DNA from: Sandaracinus sp.
Lineage (GTDB): Bacteria; Myxococcota_A; Polyangia; Polyangiales; Houyiibacteriaceae
Direction of reading: 5' to 3'
NCBI GenBank assembly: GCA_020633125.1
Contig: JACKEH010000002.1
Coordinates: 124,001-188,000 of the forward strand
DNA: 64,000 nt
Shown here: positions 41,603 to 50,897 of the stretch, in pieces
How positions within the stretch are numbered: position 1 is the first letter of the stretch
Layout of the letters: each line of letters opens with the position of its first letter
Notes under the pieces: generated by a model
What the model saw: only the letters and a program-made list of their open reading frames with translations
The model's database searches: none
What the model was told of the DNA's origin: nothing
Made by a program: the position numbers and the translations under genes

Positions 41603-42291
41603 CAACGGATACGAACGCGAACGTCCGCGTGGCCGTGTCCGCGGCCCCGACCGCGATGCTTGCGGTGCTTGCGGTGTTTGCCGCCACGAACCTCGAGCTG
41701 CACGGCGGGAGGCGTGATGACGACGCGTGGTGACGGCGGCGTGATGACGACGCGCGGCGAAGGCGGCGTGACGATCACTTCGCGAGGCGCGGCGACCTCG
41801 ACGTCGACCCCGGCGGGCGCGACGACGACCGCAGGCGCGACCACCACCGTCGGCGCGTGGCCGACCCAACGCGTGCCGCCCGCGACGTAGACCACGTCGA
41901 CCGGACCGGGGACGACCTCGACCCGACGCACGCGGCCTTCGAAGCGCACGGTGGTCGGGTTCCATTCGAGCTCGACGGTGCGCACGCCTTGGGCGACCGG
42001 GACCGTCACCGCGAGCTCGGCGCCTGCGGGCGGCGGTGCGCCGACCACGTACGCGTGCACCTCGCCGCTCGCGTGCGGCACGACCTCGATCGGTTGATCG
42101 CCGGCGACGACGACGGAGCCGCCGTGCGTGGCTTCGACCTCCACCTCGGGGCCGGACGCGAAGGTCGGCGGCTGCGCGACGAGCGTGGGGTCGGGGACGT
42201 CTTCGCCACACGCGCCGAGCGTCAGGCCGAGCGTCAGCGCGAGCCAACCGTAGGGGCGTCGCGTCGTGGGAGCATTCGTCGAATCGGGCAT
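41602..42291 (-). CDS. Lipoprotein with Pro/Val repeats and basic His-rich tail
   Basis: The protein has 229 residues from ATG 42291 (MPDSTNAPTTRRPYGWLALT), preceded by GAGGAG. The lipobox is LGAC. A beta-rich domain (VEVEATHGGSVVVAGDQPIE, VRTVELEWNPTTVRFEGRVR) is followed by a tandem repeat of SPRVVITPP and a tail KHRKHRKHRGRGRGHGHADV that is very basic and His-rich. The tail may bind metal or anionic surface polymers. I recognise no family. It is the first gene of a three-gene operon. Confidence 0.75.
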   Translation of the reverse strand: MPDSTNAPTTRRPYGWLALTLGLTLGACGEDVPDPTLVAQPPTFASGPEVEVEATHGGSVVVAGDQPIEVVPHASGEVHAYVVGAPPPAGAELAVTVPVAQGVRTVELEWNPTTVRFEGRVRRVEVVPGPVDVVYVAGGTRWVGHAPTVVVAPAVVVAPAGVDVEVAAPREVIVTPPSPRVVITPPSPRVVITPPAVQLEVRGGKHRKHRKHRGRGRGHGHADVRVRIR

Positions 42292-42529
42292 GGGAGTCCT
42301 CCTCGGCAAGCGCGAAGAATAGCAAGCGCATCCCGCGCGCCTCCGAGGACGTGCGCGTTTCGCGTGGCGAATCGCGACTCGTCAGGAGAGCCCCGGACGA
42401 TCGATCCCGCACGATTGCACTGGCGTCGTTCGAAGGTGGGCGAGGGTGGGTGCGAACGACACTTCGTGCGACTTGGAAGTTTTGATCGGTGCGTTGCGCA
42501 CCCTGCGCGAAGTAGAGTCGCGGCCTCGG

Positions 42530-44611
42530 ATGTCGCCGCGGCACCTCTACCTGCACTACGTCACGCGAGAGGCACGCACGATGCGGCTCGGCGTCGGGCG
42601 CGACGAGCTCGCGGAGTTGGTCGAGTCCGAACGGCGTCGCGGTCTGCGTGCGGCGTCGCTCGCCGCGCCCTTCGAGCCCGGCACCTTCACGCTCAGCTTC
42701 GACGACGCGCACGTCTCGATTCGCGCGCACGCCGCGCCGGTGCTGAAGGCGTTGGGCGTGCCCGCGACGCTCTTCGTGCCCACGGGCTACGTCGGCACGA
42801 GCGCCGACTTCCTCGGCTGGGACGACCTTCGCGCGCTGCGCGACGCGGGCTGGACGCTCGGCGCGCATTCGGTGTCGCACGTGCGACCGAGCTGGCGCTT
42901 CTACGACGAGGACGAGGTCGCCCACGCGTCGCGTCTTCGCGACGAGGCGCAGCGCAGCCGCGAGATGCTCGAACGAAACCTCGGCATCGAGGTGACGCTC
43001 TACGCGTACCCCTACGGCGAAGATCCGCCGGCGGCGCGTGAGGCCGCCCGCTCGGCGGGGTTCGCGCGGGCGTTCACCGTGCGTCCGACGCTGGAGTGGA
43101 ACGGGGACCCGCTCTCGGTGCCGCGCCTGGACGCGATGGTGGAGCGGCAAGCCGCCGCGCCCGAGACGCCGACCGCGATCAGCGTCGTGGTGCCCGCGTA
43201 CGAGCGCGCCGAGATTCTCGCGGAGGTCGTCACGCGCCTCGCCTCGCAGACTTACCCGAAGGATCGCTACGAGGTCGTGGTCGTCGACGACGGATCCGAG
43301 AGCGACCTCTCGCCGATCTTCGCGGAGATGCCGGAGAACGTGCGCCTGCTCCGGCCCAAAGGCGTCGACGCGACGTTTCGCGCCGGCCAAGCGCGGCAAT
43401 GGGGCGCGGACCACGCACGCTACGATCACCTCGCGTTTCTCGACGCGGACGTCGCGGTCGGTCCCGACTTCTTGTGGCACCTCGATTGGGTGCATCGGCG
43501 CGAGCGCGACGCCGTCGTGCTCGGCTACCTGAGCGGCTACAACCTTCACGACCTCGGCTTCGTGCACACGCTCGCCGACGTGCGCGGGCGAGACCTCGAC
43601 GAGCTCGCCGTGATCCCGGACCGCTCGCGCGAGCCGGTGCTCCGAAGCTGCCTCGACAACCTCGACTGGCTCTCGGAGCCGTGGACGCTCTGCTACACGG
43701 GCAACGTCTCGATGCCGAAGTCGCTGCTCTCGCGGGTCGACGGCTTCGCGAAGGACTTCACGGGTTGGGGCCTCGAAGACGTCGACCTCGGCTACCGCCT
43801 GCACCGCGCGGGCGCGCGTTGGGTCTTCTCGCGTTGGGCGTTCGGCGCGCACCTCGTCGACCCCGACGAGCCTGCGCCACGAAACCCGTTTCGAAAGTCC
43901 GCGCCGACCCACGGCGACTTCGAGGGCTACCTCCGAAACCTCGCGTTGCTGGAGCGGCACGGCGAGGTGATGCGGCAGTTCGCGGCGCGCTCGCGTTCGG
44001 ACGTCGACGAGACGTGCGCGCGACCGGGCACGGTGGGCATCGAGCACGGGGGCACGTCGCGTTTCGTCGCGCGCCACCACGACGTGCTGCATCGCGCGCA
44101 GCCGGGCGGGGTCTTCGCGCACGAGCTCCTCGATCGGGTCGCGTACGCGGCGAAGGTGGGGGCGCAATCGATCTACTTGCTGGGTGGCGAGCCGGCGGAG
44201 CATCGAGGCTTCTTCCACGTGCTGCATGCGGCGAAGGCGACCGGGGCGTGGGTCTCGATGCAGACGCTCGGGCACGCGTTCGCGGGCGAGGGTTTCGCGG
44301 CCGAAGCGAAACACGCCGGGCTCGATGGCGCGGTGGTGCTGGTGGTCGCGTTCGACGCGGCGGTGCACGACGCGGAGTACGAAGCCGGCGCGTACGAGGT
44401 GTTCCTGCGTGGCTACGAGGCGCTTCGCGCGAGCGGTCTCGAGCTCGCGGCGCGGGTGCTCGTCACGCCTTCTTCTTCGGCTTCGCTCGAGGGAACGTTG
44501 GCGCGGCTGCGCGCGGACGGCGTGAAGGTCGACGAGGTCTGCGTGACCGACGCGTCGCTGGACGACGCGGTGCGTGCCTGCGGCTTCGAACCGGTGCCGG
44601 CGGCGCCCTGA
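42530..44611 (+). CDS. Polysaccharide deacetylase / glycosyltransferase family 2 / TIM-barrel-like fusion
   Basis: The protein has 693 residues from ATG 42530 (MSPRHLYLHYVTREARTMRL). Residues about 1-215 are a NodB-type polysaccharide deacetylase (TFTLSFDDAHVS, LGAHSVSHVRPSW, LYAYPYGED). Residues about 220-480 are a GT-A glycosyltransferase of family 2 (ISVVVPAYERAEILAEVVTR, VVVDDGSESDL, LAFLDADVAVG), including the galactosyltransferase-like C-terminal piece GWGLEDVDLGYRLHRAGARW. Residues about 500-693 resemble the barrel of radical-SAM enzymes (AQSIYLLGGEPAEHRGFFHV, VSMQTLGHAFAGE, SGLELAARVLVTPSSSASLE) but lack the Cys triad. It probably builds or modifies a surface polysaccharide. Confidence 0.85.
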   Translation: MSPRHLYLHYVTREARTMRLGVGRDELAELVESERRRGLRAASLAAPFEPGTFTLSFDDAHVSIRAHAAPVLKALGVPATLFVPTGYVGTSADFLGWDDLRALRDAGWTLGAHSVSHVRPSWRFYDEDEVAHASRLRDEAQRSREMLERNLGIEVTLYAYPYGEDPPAAREAARSAGFARAFTVRPTLEWNGDPLSVPRLDAMVERQAAAPETPTAISVVVPAYERAEILAEVVTRLASQTYPKDRYEVVVVDDGSESDLSPIFAEMPENVRLLRPKGVDATFRAGQARQWGADHARYDHLAFLDADVAVGPDFLWHLDWVHRRERDAVVLGYLSGYNLHDLGFVHTLADVRGRDLDELAVIPDRSREPVLRSCLDNLDWLSEPWTLCYTGNVSMPKSLLSRVDGFAKDFTGWGLEDVDLGYRLHRAGARWVFSRWAFGAHLVDPDEPAPRNPFRKSAPTHGDFEGYLRNLALLERHGEVMRQFAARSRSDVDETCARPGTVGIEHGGTSRFVARHHDVLHRAQPGGVFAHELLDRVAYAAKVGAQSIYLLGGEPAEHRGFFHVLHAAKATGAWVSMQTLGHAFAGEGFAAEAKHAGLDGAVVLVVAFDAAVHDAEYEAGAYEVFLRGYEALRASGLELAARVLVTPSSSASLEGTLARLRADGVKVDEVCVTDASLDDAVRACGFEPVPAAP

Positions 44612-44763
44612 GAGAGATGCGGACGTCCAGCAAGCTGGAAACGACGAGGTGAGCTGAAGCGCAGTCGAGGGGACGGCGCGTGCGGGGCGCGGGCTCCGCT
44701 CTGTCCGGTCGAGCAGGGCGACCTCCTCCGGACTTCGCTTCGCTCAGCCACTCCGGAGGCCGC

Positions 44764-44782
44764 GGAGGTCTGCTGGACCTCC
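44764..44782. terminator. Hairpin between the fusion gene and the sensor kinase
   Basis: GGAGGTC (44764-44770... as read from GCGGAGGTC) pairs with GACCTCC around TGCTG. The 234-bp gap between these converging genes otherwise shows low-complexity sequence and no gene, and in particular no response regulator. Confidence 0.4.
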
Positions 44783-44845
44783 CGACGCTCCGCCCACACC
44801 CCGCCCCCGCCTCGAGCGCGCGATCTCGCGCGTCCCTCACGTCAG

Positions 44846-46468
44846 TCACTCGGCGCGAGGCAGGCGAATCACGAAGGCGGCGCCGCCGAGCTCGCTCGCT
44901 TCGCAGCGAATCTCGCCGCCGTGCTCGAGCACGACCTTCTTCACGATCGCGAGGCCGAGCCCGGTGCCGTCGCTCTTGGTCGTGAAGTAGGGATCGAAGA
45001 CGGTCTCGCGATCCTTCTCCGGCACGCCGGGGCCGTCGTCTTCGACGCGCAGCTCGAAGCCCTCTTCGTGCGTCCGCGCTTCGACCCGCACGTGGCCGCC
45101 TCGCTCGCGACCCCGAAGCGCTTGAAGCGCGTTGCGCACGAGGTTGTCGGTGCAGCGCTTGAGCATCATCGCGTCGATGCGCACGGGCATCGCGTCGTCG
45201 GGGGTGACGATCTCGACCTCGGCGGCGCGACCGCCGGCGGCCCCCACGTCTTCGAGGATGGCCGCGACGCCACGCTGCAGATCCCGCACGAAGTCGCGCA
45301 GGTCCGCGGGCGAGAGGTCGGCGCGCGGCAGCTTCGCGAAGTTGCTGAACTCGCTGACGAGCCGTCGCAGCGTCTCGACCTCTTCTTCGATGATCGCGCA
45401 CGCGTCTTCGAGCTTTCGAAGGTACTTCGGGTCGTCGCCCTTGTAGCTCCGGTGCATCTCCTGCGCGGCGAGCTGGATCGGCGTGAGCGGGTTCTTGATC
45501 TCGTGCGCGAGACGGCGCGCGAACTCCTGCCACGCGCCGATGCGCTGCAGGTAGTCGATGCGCGCGCGGCTGTCGCGAAGGTCTCGCACCATGCCGTTGA
45601 AGGCGCGCGTCAGCTCACGAATCTCGTCGTTGCCTTCGGTCGGCACGTGCACCGTGAGGTCGCCGGCACCGACCTTTCGCACCGCGACCGCCAGCGTGGT
45701 CACGCGTCCGGTCACGCGCCGCGCGAGCACCGCCGCGATGACGAGCGCCGCGACGATGACGAGCAGCAAGAACGCGAGGTAGACCCACGCGTAGGTGCCG
45801 CTGACGAGCTCGGCGCGGGCGTCGAGGCGGGTGTAGAGCTCGGCTTCTTCGCCGGCGGCCTGCAGCGCGGCGAAGAGCTCGGCGGGCGCCGTGGCCACGA
45901 CCTCGAGGCGTCGCCGTTCGCCGAGTGGACGAAAGAGCGTGACGGGTCGCGCGCGCTCGGGATCGAGGCGCGAGGTCTCTTCCACGCGCAGGCTCTCGAC
46001 GCCGTCTTCGTAGAGCGCGAGCGCGCCGACGCTCGGGTAACGTGTCAGCGCGTCGTGGAAGTAGCGCTCGACCGCGTCGAGCTCGGGGTGTGCTTCGGTC
46101 GGCGCGTCTTGCGCGGGCTCGTCGAGGGCTTCGAGGTCTTCGTCGAAGCCCCCGAACCCTTCGGGCTCCGGGTCCTCGTCGGGGCTCGGCGCGTCGAAGG
46201 GCGCGGTAGGCGTTCCCGCGCCGGGAAACGAACGGTGGAACGCGATCGCGTCGGCGATGGTCTCGGCTTCGCGGCGGAGCGTGTCGAGGTGCGCGCGGTG
46301 TGATTCGACGCCTTCGTCGAGGCGCGCGCGAACCGCGGGGTTCACGCCGACGCGGTAGGCGTCGAAGAGCGCGGCACGGCCGAGGACCAACGCGCCGATC
46401 AGCGTGGCCAACGCCGAGAAGGTCATCGCGCCGAGGATGCGCCGCTCGAAACGCGAGAGGCGGCTCAC
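44846..46468 (-). CDS. Sensor histidine kinase, NtrY-like
   Basis: The protein has 540 residues from GTG 46468. Membrane segment about 12-35, a periplasmic region with a long acidic stretch (DEDPEPEGFGGFDEDLEALD, 97-116), a second segment (about 226-250), HAMP (about 250-300), and the kinase core: phospho-His322 in AHEIKNPLTPIQ, N box DNLVRNALQALRG (from 441), G1 DDGPGVP (477-483), F box, G2 GTGLGLA (501-507). It is coupled to the DUF4390 gene by GTGA (46465-46468). Unusually, no response regulator is adjacent on either side. Likely monitors the cell envelope, given the BamA-like gene at the head of the operon. Confidence 0.93.
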   Translation of the reverse strand: MSRLSRFERRILGAMTFSALATLIGALVLGRAALFDAYRVGVNPAVRARLDEGVESHRAHLDTLRREAETIADAIAFHRSFPGAGTPTAPFDAPSPDEDPEPEGFGGFDEDLEALDEPAQDAPTEAHPELDAVERYFHDALTRYPSVGALALYEDGVESLRVEETSRLDPERARPVTLFRPLGERRRLEVVATAPAELFAALQAAGEEAELYTRLDARAELVSGTYAWVYLAFLLLVIVAALVIAAVLARRVTGRVTTLAVAVRKVGAGDLTVHVPTEGNDEIRELTRAFNGMVRDLRDSRARIDYLQRIGAWQEFARRLAHEIKNPLTPIQLAAQEMHRSYKGDDPKYLRKLEDACAIIEEEVETLRRLVSEFSNFAKLPRADLSPADLRDFVRDLQRGVAAILEDVGAAGGRAAEVEIVTPDDAMPVRIDAMMLKRCTDNLVRNALQALRGRERGGHVRVEARTHEEGFELRVEDDGPGVPEKDRETVFDPYFTTKSDGTGLGLAIVKKVVLEHGGEIRCEASELGGAAFVIRLPRAE

Positions 46469-47124
46469 GGCGCCCCCGGCACACGCACGTTGGGGGAACG
46501 GAACTCGACGACACGATCCGCTTCGCAGATCTCACGCCGCACGATGTTGACGACGATCGGTCCGATGGGGCCGTCGGATTCGCGGCCTCCACGGAGGAGC
46601 TCGCGGCAGCGGCGACGGCTGATCGGGTTCAGCTCCGCGCGCACCGCGAAGTAGACCTCGCGTCCGCGTTGCGCGCGCCACTCGTTGGCGTTGCCGAGCG
46701 GGACGCGGCGCAAGACGAGGCATTGCTCGACGACGTCTTCGTAGCGGTCCATCACGACCGCGCGGCGGCCGCGGCGCACGACGAACTGGCGCGCGAAGAT
46801 GTCGTACGAGACCGCGCAGGTGGCTTGGCGCTCCAGGATCGGTTGCGAAGACCCGACGCGGTAGGCCTGCACCGTGACGCTCAGGTGTTGCGCGATGCCG
46901 CTGCCGAGCCGCTCACGGACCTCGTCGCCGCGGGCGAGGTCCGCGACGCTGAAGTGCAGCTCGGGCACGCCGGAGTCGCTGAACGTGATGCCGATGTCGC
47001 GCACGGGCACACGCGATTGCGCCGCGGCGAGCGTGGTCACGAAGCTCAACGCGAGCGCCAACGCGGCGTGGAGGACGCTGCGCGGCGAACGATCGCGAAC
47101 GCGGTCGAGCGAGGGCTTCGTCAC
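46465..47124 (-). CDS. DUF4390-like exported protein
   Basis: The protein has 219 residues from GTG 47124. The N-terminus has a signal sequence (SVLHAALALALSFVTTLAAAQ). The body (VPVRDIGITFSDSGVPELHF, DEVRERLGSGIAQHLSVTVQ, LERQATCAVSYDIFARQFVV) fits the DUF4390 pattern, a protein usually found beside NtrY-type kinases and of unknown role. The sequence has four Cys residues that could make disulfides. Its start overlaps the BamA-like stop by GTGA (47121-47124) and its stop overlaps the kinase start by GTGA. The three proteins are therefore probably made in fixed ratio. Confidence 0.85.
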   Translation of the reverse strand: MTKPSLDRVRDRSPRSVLHAALALALSFVTTLAAAQSRVPVRDIGITFSDSGVPELHFSVADLARGDEVRERLGSGIAQHLSVTVQAYRVGSSQPILERQATCAVSYDIFARQFVVRRGRRAVVMDRYEDVVEQCLVLRRVPLGNANEWRAQRGREVYFAVRAELNPISRRRCRELLRGGRESDGPIGPIVVNIVRREICEADRVVEFRSPNVRVPGAP

Positions 47125-48806
47125 AAATCGAGGAACCCGAGGAGGGTGGAAAAGCCGAGCTGGAAGGTGCCGACGCGGGTGTCCATGCGCAGCCCGATGT
47201 CGAAGGTGAGGTCGACGGGCAGACGCGCGGCCCCCTCGTAGCCGGGCACGGCGACCCGGAGATCGCGCCAATCCGCGAGGAGCAACAGGCCGCCGTTCAC
47301 GTAGAGGTCGAGCGCGCGAAGTCCCTTTCGGCTGCGGTAGAGCGGCAGCTCGTATTGCACGTCGACGCGCGCGGCGACCTCTTCGACCCGCATCGGCGCG
47401 ATGGCGGTGCCGAAGAAGTTGGGCGCGCGGCGCCGATCGAGCTGCATCTCGAGCATGCGACCCGGGACGAGGTCGGTGAGGTCGGCGATGTGGAACTGGT
47501 GGAAGAAGGGCGCTTGTCCGATGACGCCGCCCGCGAAGAGCGAGAGACGCAGCGTGTGGCCCCACGGCAAGGGCACCCAGCCGCGCACCGAGAGCTGGGT
47601 GCGCACGAAGTCGTAGTCGCTGCCGAGCACCGGGTGGCTGAGCTCGCCGGTGAAACGCACGTGCAAGCCTCGGGTGGTGACGACGGGGTCGTCGCGGCGG
47701 TCGTAGACGAGGCCGAAGCGCACGAGGCTGACGAAGGAGAGACCGTCTTCGATCGCGAAGTCGATCGGGCGGACCATGCTGCCGAAACGTTCGCTCGCCG
47801 CGTCGGGCCGCGAGCGCAGATCGACCATCTCGCCCTGCCAGTCGAGAAAGAAGCGGGTGCTCGCGCCGAGGTCGTGGCCGGTGCCGAGCACCACGCCGCC
47901 GCGTTGGTAGAAGACGACCGCGTTGCGCGCCGCGATCTCTTCGAGGCAATCGGCGTCGTCGGGATCGCATTCGCCCGCGTCGATGAGCGGGTCGTTGCCG
48001 AAGTATTGGCGCGCGCGGTGGTAGAAGAACGCCGAGCGAAGGGACCAGTCGCGCTTGAAGAGGCGCGGGTGCTCGTGCTCGAGGCGAAAGCCGTTGGCGC
48101 GGGACGAGAGCAACACGGACGCGGAGAGAGACGAGCCCGAGCCCAAGAAGTTCGATTCGGTGAGCGTGAAGCCGACGTAGGGGAGCAGATCGACCGAGGT
48201 GTCGCGCGTGGCTTGCACGCCTTCGCTGATGCCGAAGGTGAGGCCGCCGACTGCGATGGTGTTGCGCTCGACCACGCGAATCACGAGGACGACCCAGCCG
48301 CGTCGCTCGCCGGGCTCGAGGCGGAGCGAGACCTCGTCGAACCAGCCGGTGCCGCGCAGGCGCCAGGTGAGGGTCTCGAGCTCTTCGTCCTCGGGGTCGA
48401 GCACCGCGCCGCGCTCGTAGGGCACGTAGCGACGGATCACGGAGCTGCGGGTGCGGGTGTTGCCCTGGATGCGGACGGCCTCGACGAAGTAGCGCACCCG
48501 GACGTCGCGGCTCTCGACGTCGTCGCGTCCGTGGGTGTCGAAGAAGTCGTCTTCTTCGGCGCCTTCGGGGGGCGGTTCGGTGTCGCCGTCGCCTTCGTCG
48601 TCCGGGGTGGGCTCTTCGTCGAAGAACGAGGTGTCGCCTTCTCCCTCCGCCGTGGTCGGGGCTTCTTCGGCGGCTTCGAGGACCTCGGGCGCGGATTCTT
48701 CCGGCGCGGCTTCCGGCGGCTGCGCGTGAACGCCCGCCGCGAGCGCGACCGAGAGCACGGCGAGGCCGAGGCCGCGCCGGAGCCGGGTCGCGTGAAGGGA
48801 AGCCAT
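47121..48806 (-). CDS. BamA/TamA-family outer-membrane protein
   Basis: The protein has 561 residues from ATG 48806, with signal peptide MASLHATRLRRGLGLAVLSV...HAQ; ATG 48818 is 12 bp upstream. A long acidic linker (EEDDFFDTHGRDD and neighbours, about 30-105) is followed by one POTRA-like domain (VRYFVEAVRIQGNTRTRSSV, then IRRYVPYERGAVLDPEDEEL, TWRLRGTGWFDEVSLRLEPG) and a 16-strand barrel-type C-terminus (FRLEHEHPRLFKRDWSLRSA, LGFSTLLGFLDL). The single POTRA and acidic linker set it apart from the main BamA. It probably inserts or exports a specific surface protein. It is the head of the operon with the DUF4390 gene and the kinase. Confidence 0.88.
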   Translation of the reverse strand: MASLHATRLRRGLGLAVLSVALAAGVHAQPPEAAPEESAPEVLEAAEEAPTTAEGEGDTSFFDEEPTPDDEGDGDTEPPPEGAEEDDFFDTHGRDDVESRDVRVRYFVEAVRIQGNTRTRSSVIRRYVPYERGAVLDPEDEELETLTWRLRGTGWFDEVSLRLEPGERRGWVVLVIRVVERNTIAVGGLTFGISEGVQATRDTSVDLLPYVGFTLTESNFLGSGSSLSASVLLSSRANGFRLEHEHPRLFKRDWSLRSAFFYHRARQYFGNDPLIDAGECDPDDADCLEEIAARNAVVFYQRGGVVLGTGHDLGASTRFFLDWQGEMVDLRSRPDAASERFGSMVRPIDFAIEDGLSFVSLVRFGLVYDRRDDPVVTTRGLHVRFTGELSHPVLGSDYDFVRTQLSVRGWVPLPWGHTLRLSLFAGGVIGQAPFFHQFHIADLTDLVPGRMLEMQLDRRRAPNFFGTAIAPMRVEEVAARVDVQYELPLYRSRKGLRALDLYVNGGLLLLADWRDLRVAVPGYEGAARLPVDLTFDIGLRMDTRVGTFQLGFSTLLGFLDL

Positions 48807-49527
48807 GGGGCGGAACATAGCAGGGACGGGGAGGGTGTCGGTGTGGGTGCGGCGCTGCCGTTCACCGTGGTCGGTGGCTCGGTGGTTTCGAGCGACGGAC
48901 GTGTCGGTCGCGCGGGACACGCCGGTCGGGTTCGGGCCCCGGGTTCGAGGCGACCCGCGCGGCGGCTCGACTCGAAGGTCACCACGAACCCGTCCGTCGC
49001 GTCCCGCGCGCCCTTGCTCGAGCGAGGCGATCGGTGGACGTGCCGGTCCTGCGGGATGGGGGTTCGGCCGCGGGACGGGAGGAGCGGTTCGCGTCACGAG
49101 CTGCGCGCGTGACACGACCCGTGCTCGCTGGTGCGGCTCGAGCCATGCGAGTGCTCGCTGCTCCGCGTCGTGAGCTTCGCGCACGACACGTGGCGCCGTT
49201 CGGGGTGGGAGCGGGCGGAAGAGCGAGGGGTGAACGTGAGCACCCGAGATGTTCTTGCGGAAAGGGCTCGTGGGGAGGACGGGCGAGGGAGCGACACGGG
49301 TGGCGTGACGCGGTGCGAGGTCGCGTCGTGAGCTCGCGCGCACGACACGACTCGCGTGGATGTGGACACGACGCGCACCTGGCTGCGTCGAGAGCTCGCG
49401 CGCCCGACCCGACTCGCGTGGGTGTGGACGCGACGCGCACCTGGCCGCGTCGAGAGCTCGCGCGCACGACACGACTCGCGTGGGTGTGGACACGACGCGC
49501 GCCGACGTCCCTGCTATCACCGCGCCC
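48807..49527. repeat. Intergenic region with three 62-bp tandem repeats
   Basis: About 720 bp with no gene. Three copies of a 62-bp unit lie at 49330, 49392 and 49454 (the last about 51 bp), ending 20 bp before the Cys-rich lipoprotein start. Each begins GAGCTCGCGCGCACGACACG or near it and contains GTGTGGACACGACGCG. They may carry a repeated regulatory site for the 49528 gene. Confidence 0.8.
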
Positions 49528-50880
49528 ATGTCCACCCGCCTGCTCCCCCTCGCTCTGGCGCTCTCGTGTTTCGTGGTCGCCTGCGGAGACGACGACGCCG
49601 CGCCGGCCGACGCGTCGGTCGACGCCACGCGCGACGGGGCGGCAGGGGCGGCGTTGGTGGACGCGTGGTGTCCGATGTTCGCGGCGCGCCAATGCGAGGC
49701 GTCGATCACCACGTGCGGGTGCGGCGACGTTCCTGGCTTCGGCGATCTCACCGCCTGTCGTGCGCGGGTCGAGCGTGCGTGCCGGGAGCAGCTCGGGCGC
49801 TTCACCGGCGATCCGGCGTTCGAGCTCGCGTCCGAGATTCCCGCGGCGTGTTTCGACGCGCTCGACGAGGCCTTCGGCGCCTGCGACGTGCCGCCCGCGG
49901 ACCTCTTCACCGTGCGTTGTCCGCTCGTGTGGCCGAGCGCGCTCTCACGCGAGCTGCCGAGCGAGGGGCCGTGTGTCGAAGGGCTCTGCGCGGAAGGCAC
50001 GCGTTGCAGCTCCGAAGGCGCGTGCGCGGTGCCGAGCGCCGGTGGCGCGTGTGGGAGCGTCGGCGATTGCCCCGCCGAGCAACGTTGCGGCGACGAGGGC
50101 TCGTGCCGTCCGCTCGCGACCGAAGGCGCTGGCGCGAGCTGCACCGGTCCCGACGCGTGTATGGGGGATCTGCGGTGCCTCGCCGCGACTCGGCGCGAGT
50201 GCGCGCCGCAGGACCCGGGAGGCAGCTGCGTCTCCGACGACACGTGCGCCAGCGGTGAGTACTGCGCGGAAGGCACCTGCACGACCGCGCCGGGCGAAGG
50301 CGAGGCGTGTGGCAACGGCGTCGCCTGCGCGACCTCGCTCGCGTGCGCGTTCATGCCGGGTCCCGACGAAGGCACCTGCCAGCCGCTGCCCGAGAACGGC
50401 GAAGCGTGCGCGCTCGGTCCGATGGGACCTTTCGTCTGCGCGGCCGGGCTCGCGTGCCGCGATCGCTTCTGCGGCGCGATTCCGGGTGAAGGCGAGGACT
50501 GCGCGGTCGGCGACGTGCGCTGCGTCGAGGGGCTCGGGTGCGCGGTCGAAGGCGAGCGCAGCGTGTGTCGCGTGCGAGGCGGCGTCGGCGCGGCGTGCAT
50601 GCTCGACGACTCGTGCGAGGCCGGCACCTATTGCGACTTCTCGGAGAACGCGTGCGCGACCTACCTCGCCGCCGGAGAGGTCTGCCGCGCGGGCAACGAG
50701 TGCGGCCCCGACGGATCGTGCGTGCCGGACGAGACGGCGACGACCTTCCGCTGCGTGCGGCGCCCGGGTGAGGGCGAGGCGTGTTTCCTCGACGACTCGT
50801 GTCAGCCGGGCTTGGTCTGTCGTTCGCCCTTCGACGCCGGGGTGTGCGCGCCGCCGATCTGCGCGTCGGTCGTGTTCTGA
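49528..50880 (+). CDS. Cys-rich lipoprotein
   Basis: The protein has 450 residues from ATG 49528. The lipoprotein signal is MSTRLLPLALALSCFVVAC. After a short Asp/Ala linker come 130 residues of helical sequence (WCPMFAARQCEASITTCGCG, ACREQLGRFTGDPAFELASE), then from about residue 150 some ten small Cys-rich units with the pattern G-x-x-C-x-x-x-x-x-C-x-x-G-x-x-C (for example CVSDDTCASGEYCAEGTCTT, SCEAGTYCDFSENACATYLA). Such Dickkopf-like or EGF-like units are frequent in myxobacterial surface proteins. Nothing indicates enzymatic activity. Probably a surface-exposed binding protein. Confidence 0.85.
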   Translation: MSTRLLPLALALSCFVVACGDDDAAPADASVDATRDGAAGAALVDAWCPMFAARQCEASITTCGCGDVPGFGDLTACRARVERACREQLGRFTGDPAFELASEIPAACFDALDEAFGACDVPPADLFTVRCPLVWPSALSRELPSEGPCVEGLCAEGTRCSSEGACAVPSAGGACGSVGDCPAEQRCGDEGSCRPLATEGAGASCTGPDACMGDLRCLAATRRECAPQDPGGSCVSDDTCASGEYCAEGTCTTAPGEGEACGNGVACATSLACAFMPGPDEGTCQPLPENGEACALGPMGPFVCAAGLACRDRFCGAIPGEGEDCAVGDVRCVEGLGCAVEGERSVCRVRGGVGAACMLDDSCEAGTYCDFSENACATYLAAGEVCRAGNECGPDGSCVPDETATTFRCVRRPGEGEACFLDDSCQPGLVCRSPFDAGVCAPPICASVVF

Positions 50881-50897
50881 AGCGAGAGCCCGCGGGC

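Noticed and set aside
40958..44368. A single gene of more than 1100 codons on the minus strand
   Set aside because: Most of it is antisense to the deacetylase-glycosyltransferase gene; only the last 214 codons (41602 down to 40958) form a membrane protein with its own start.
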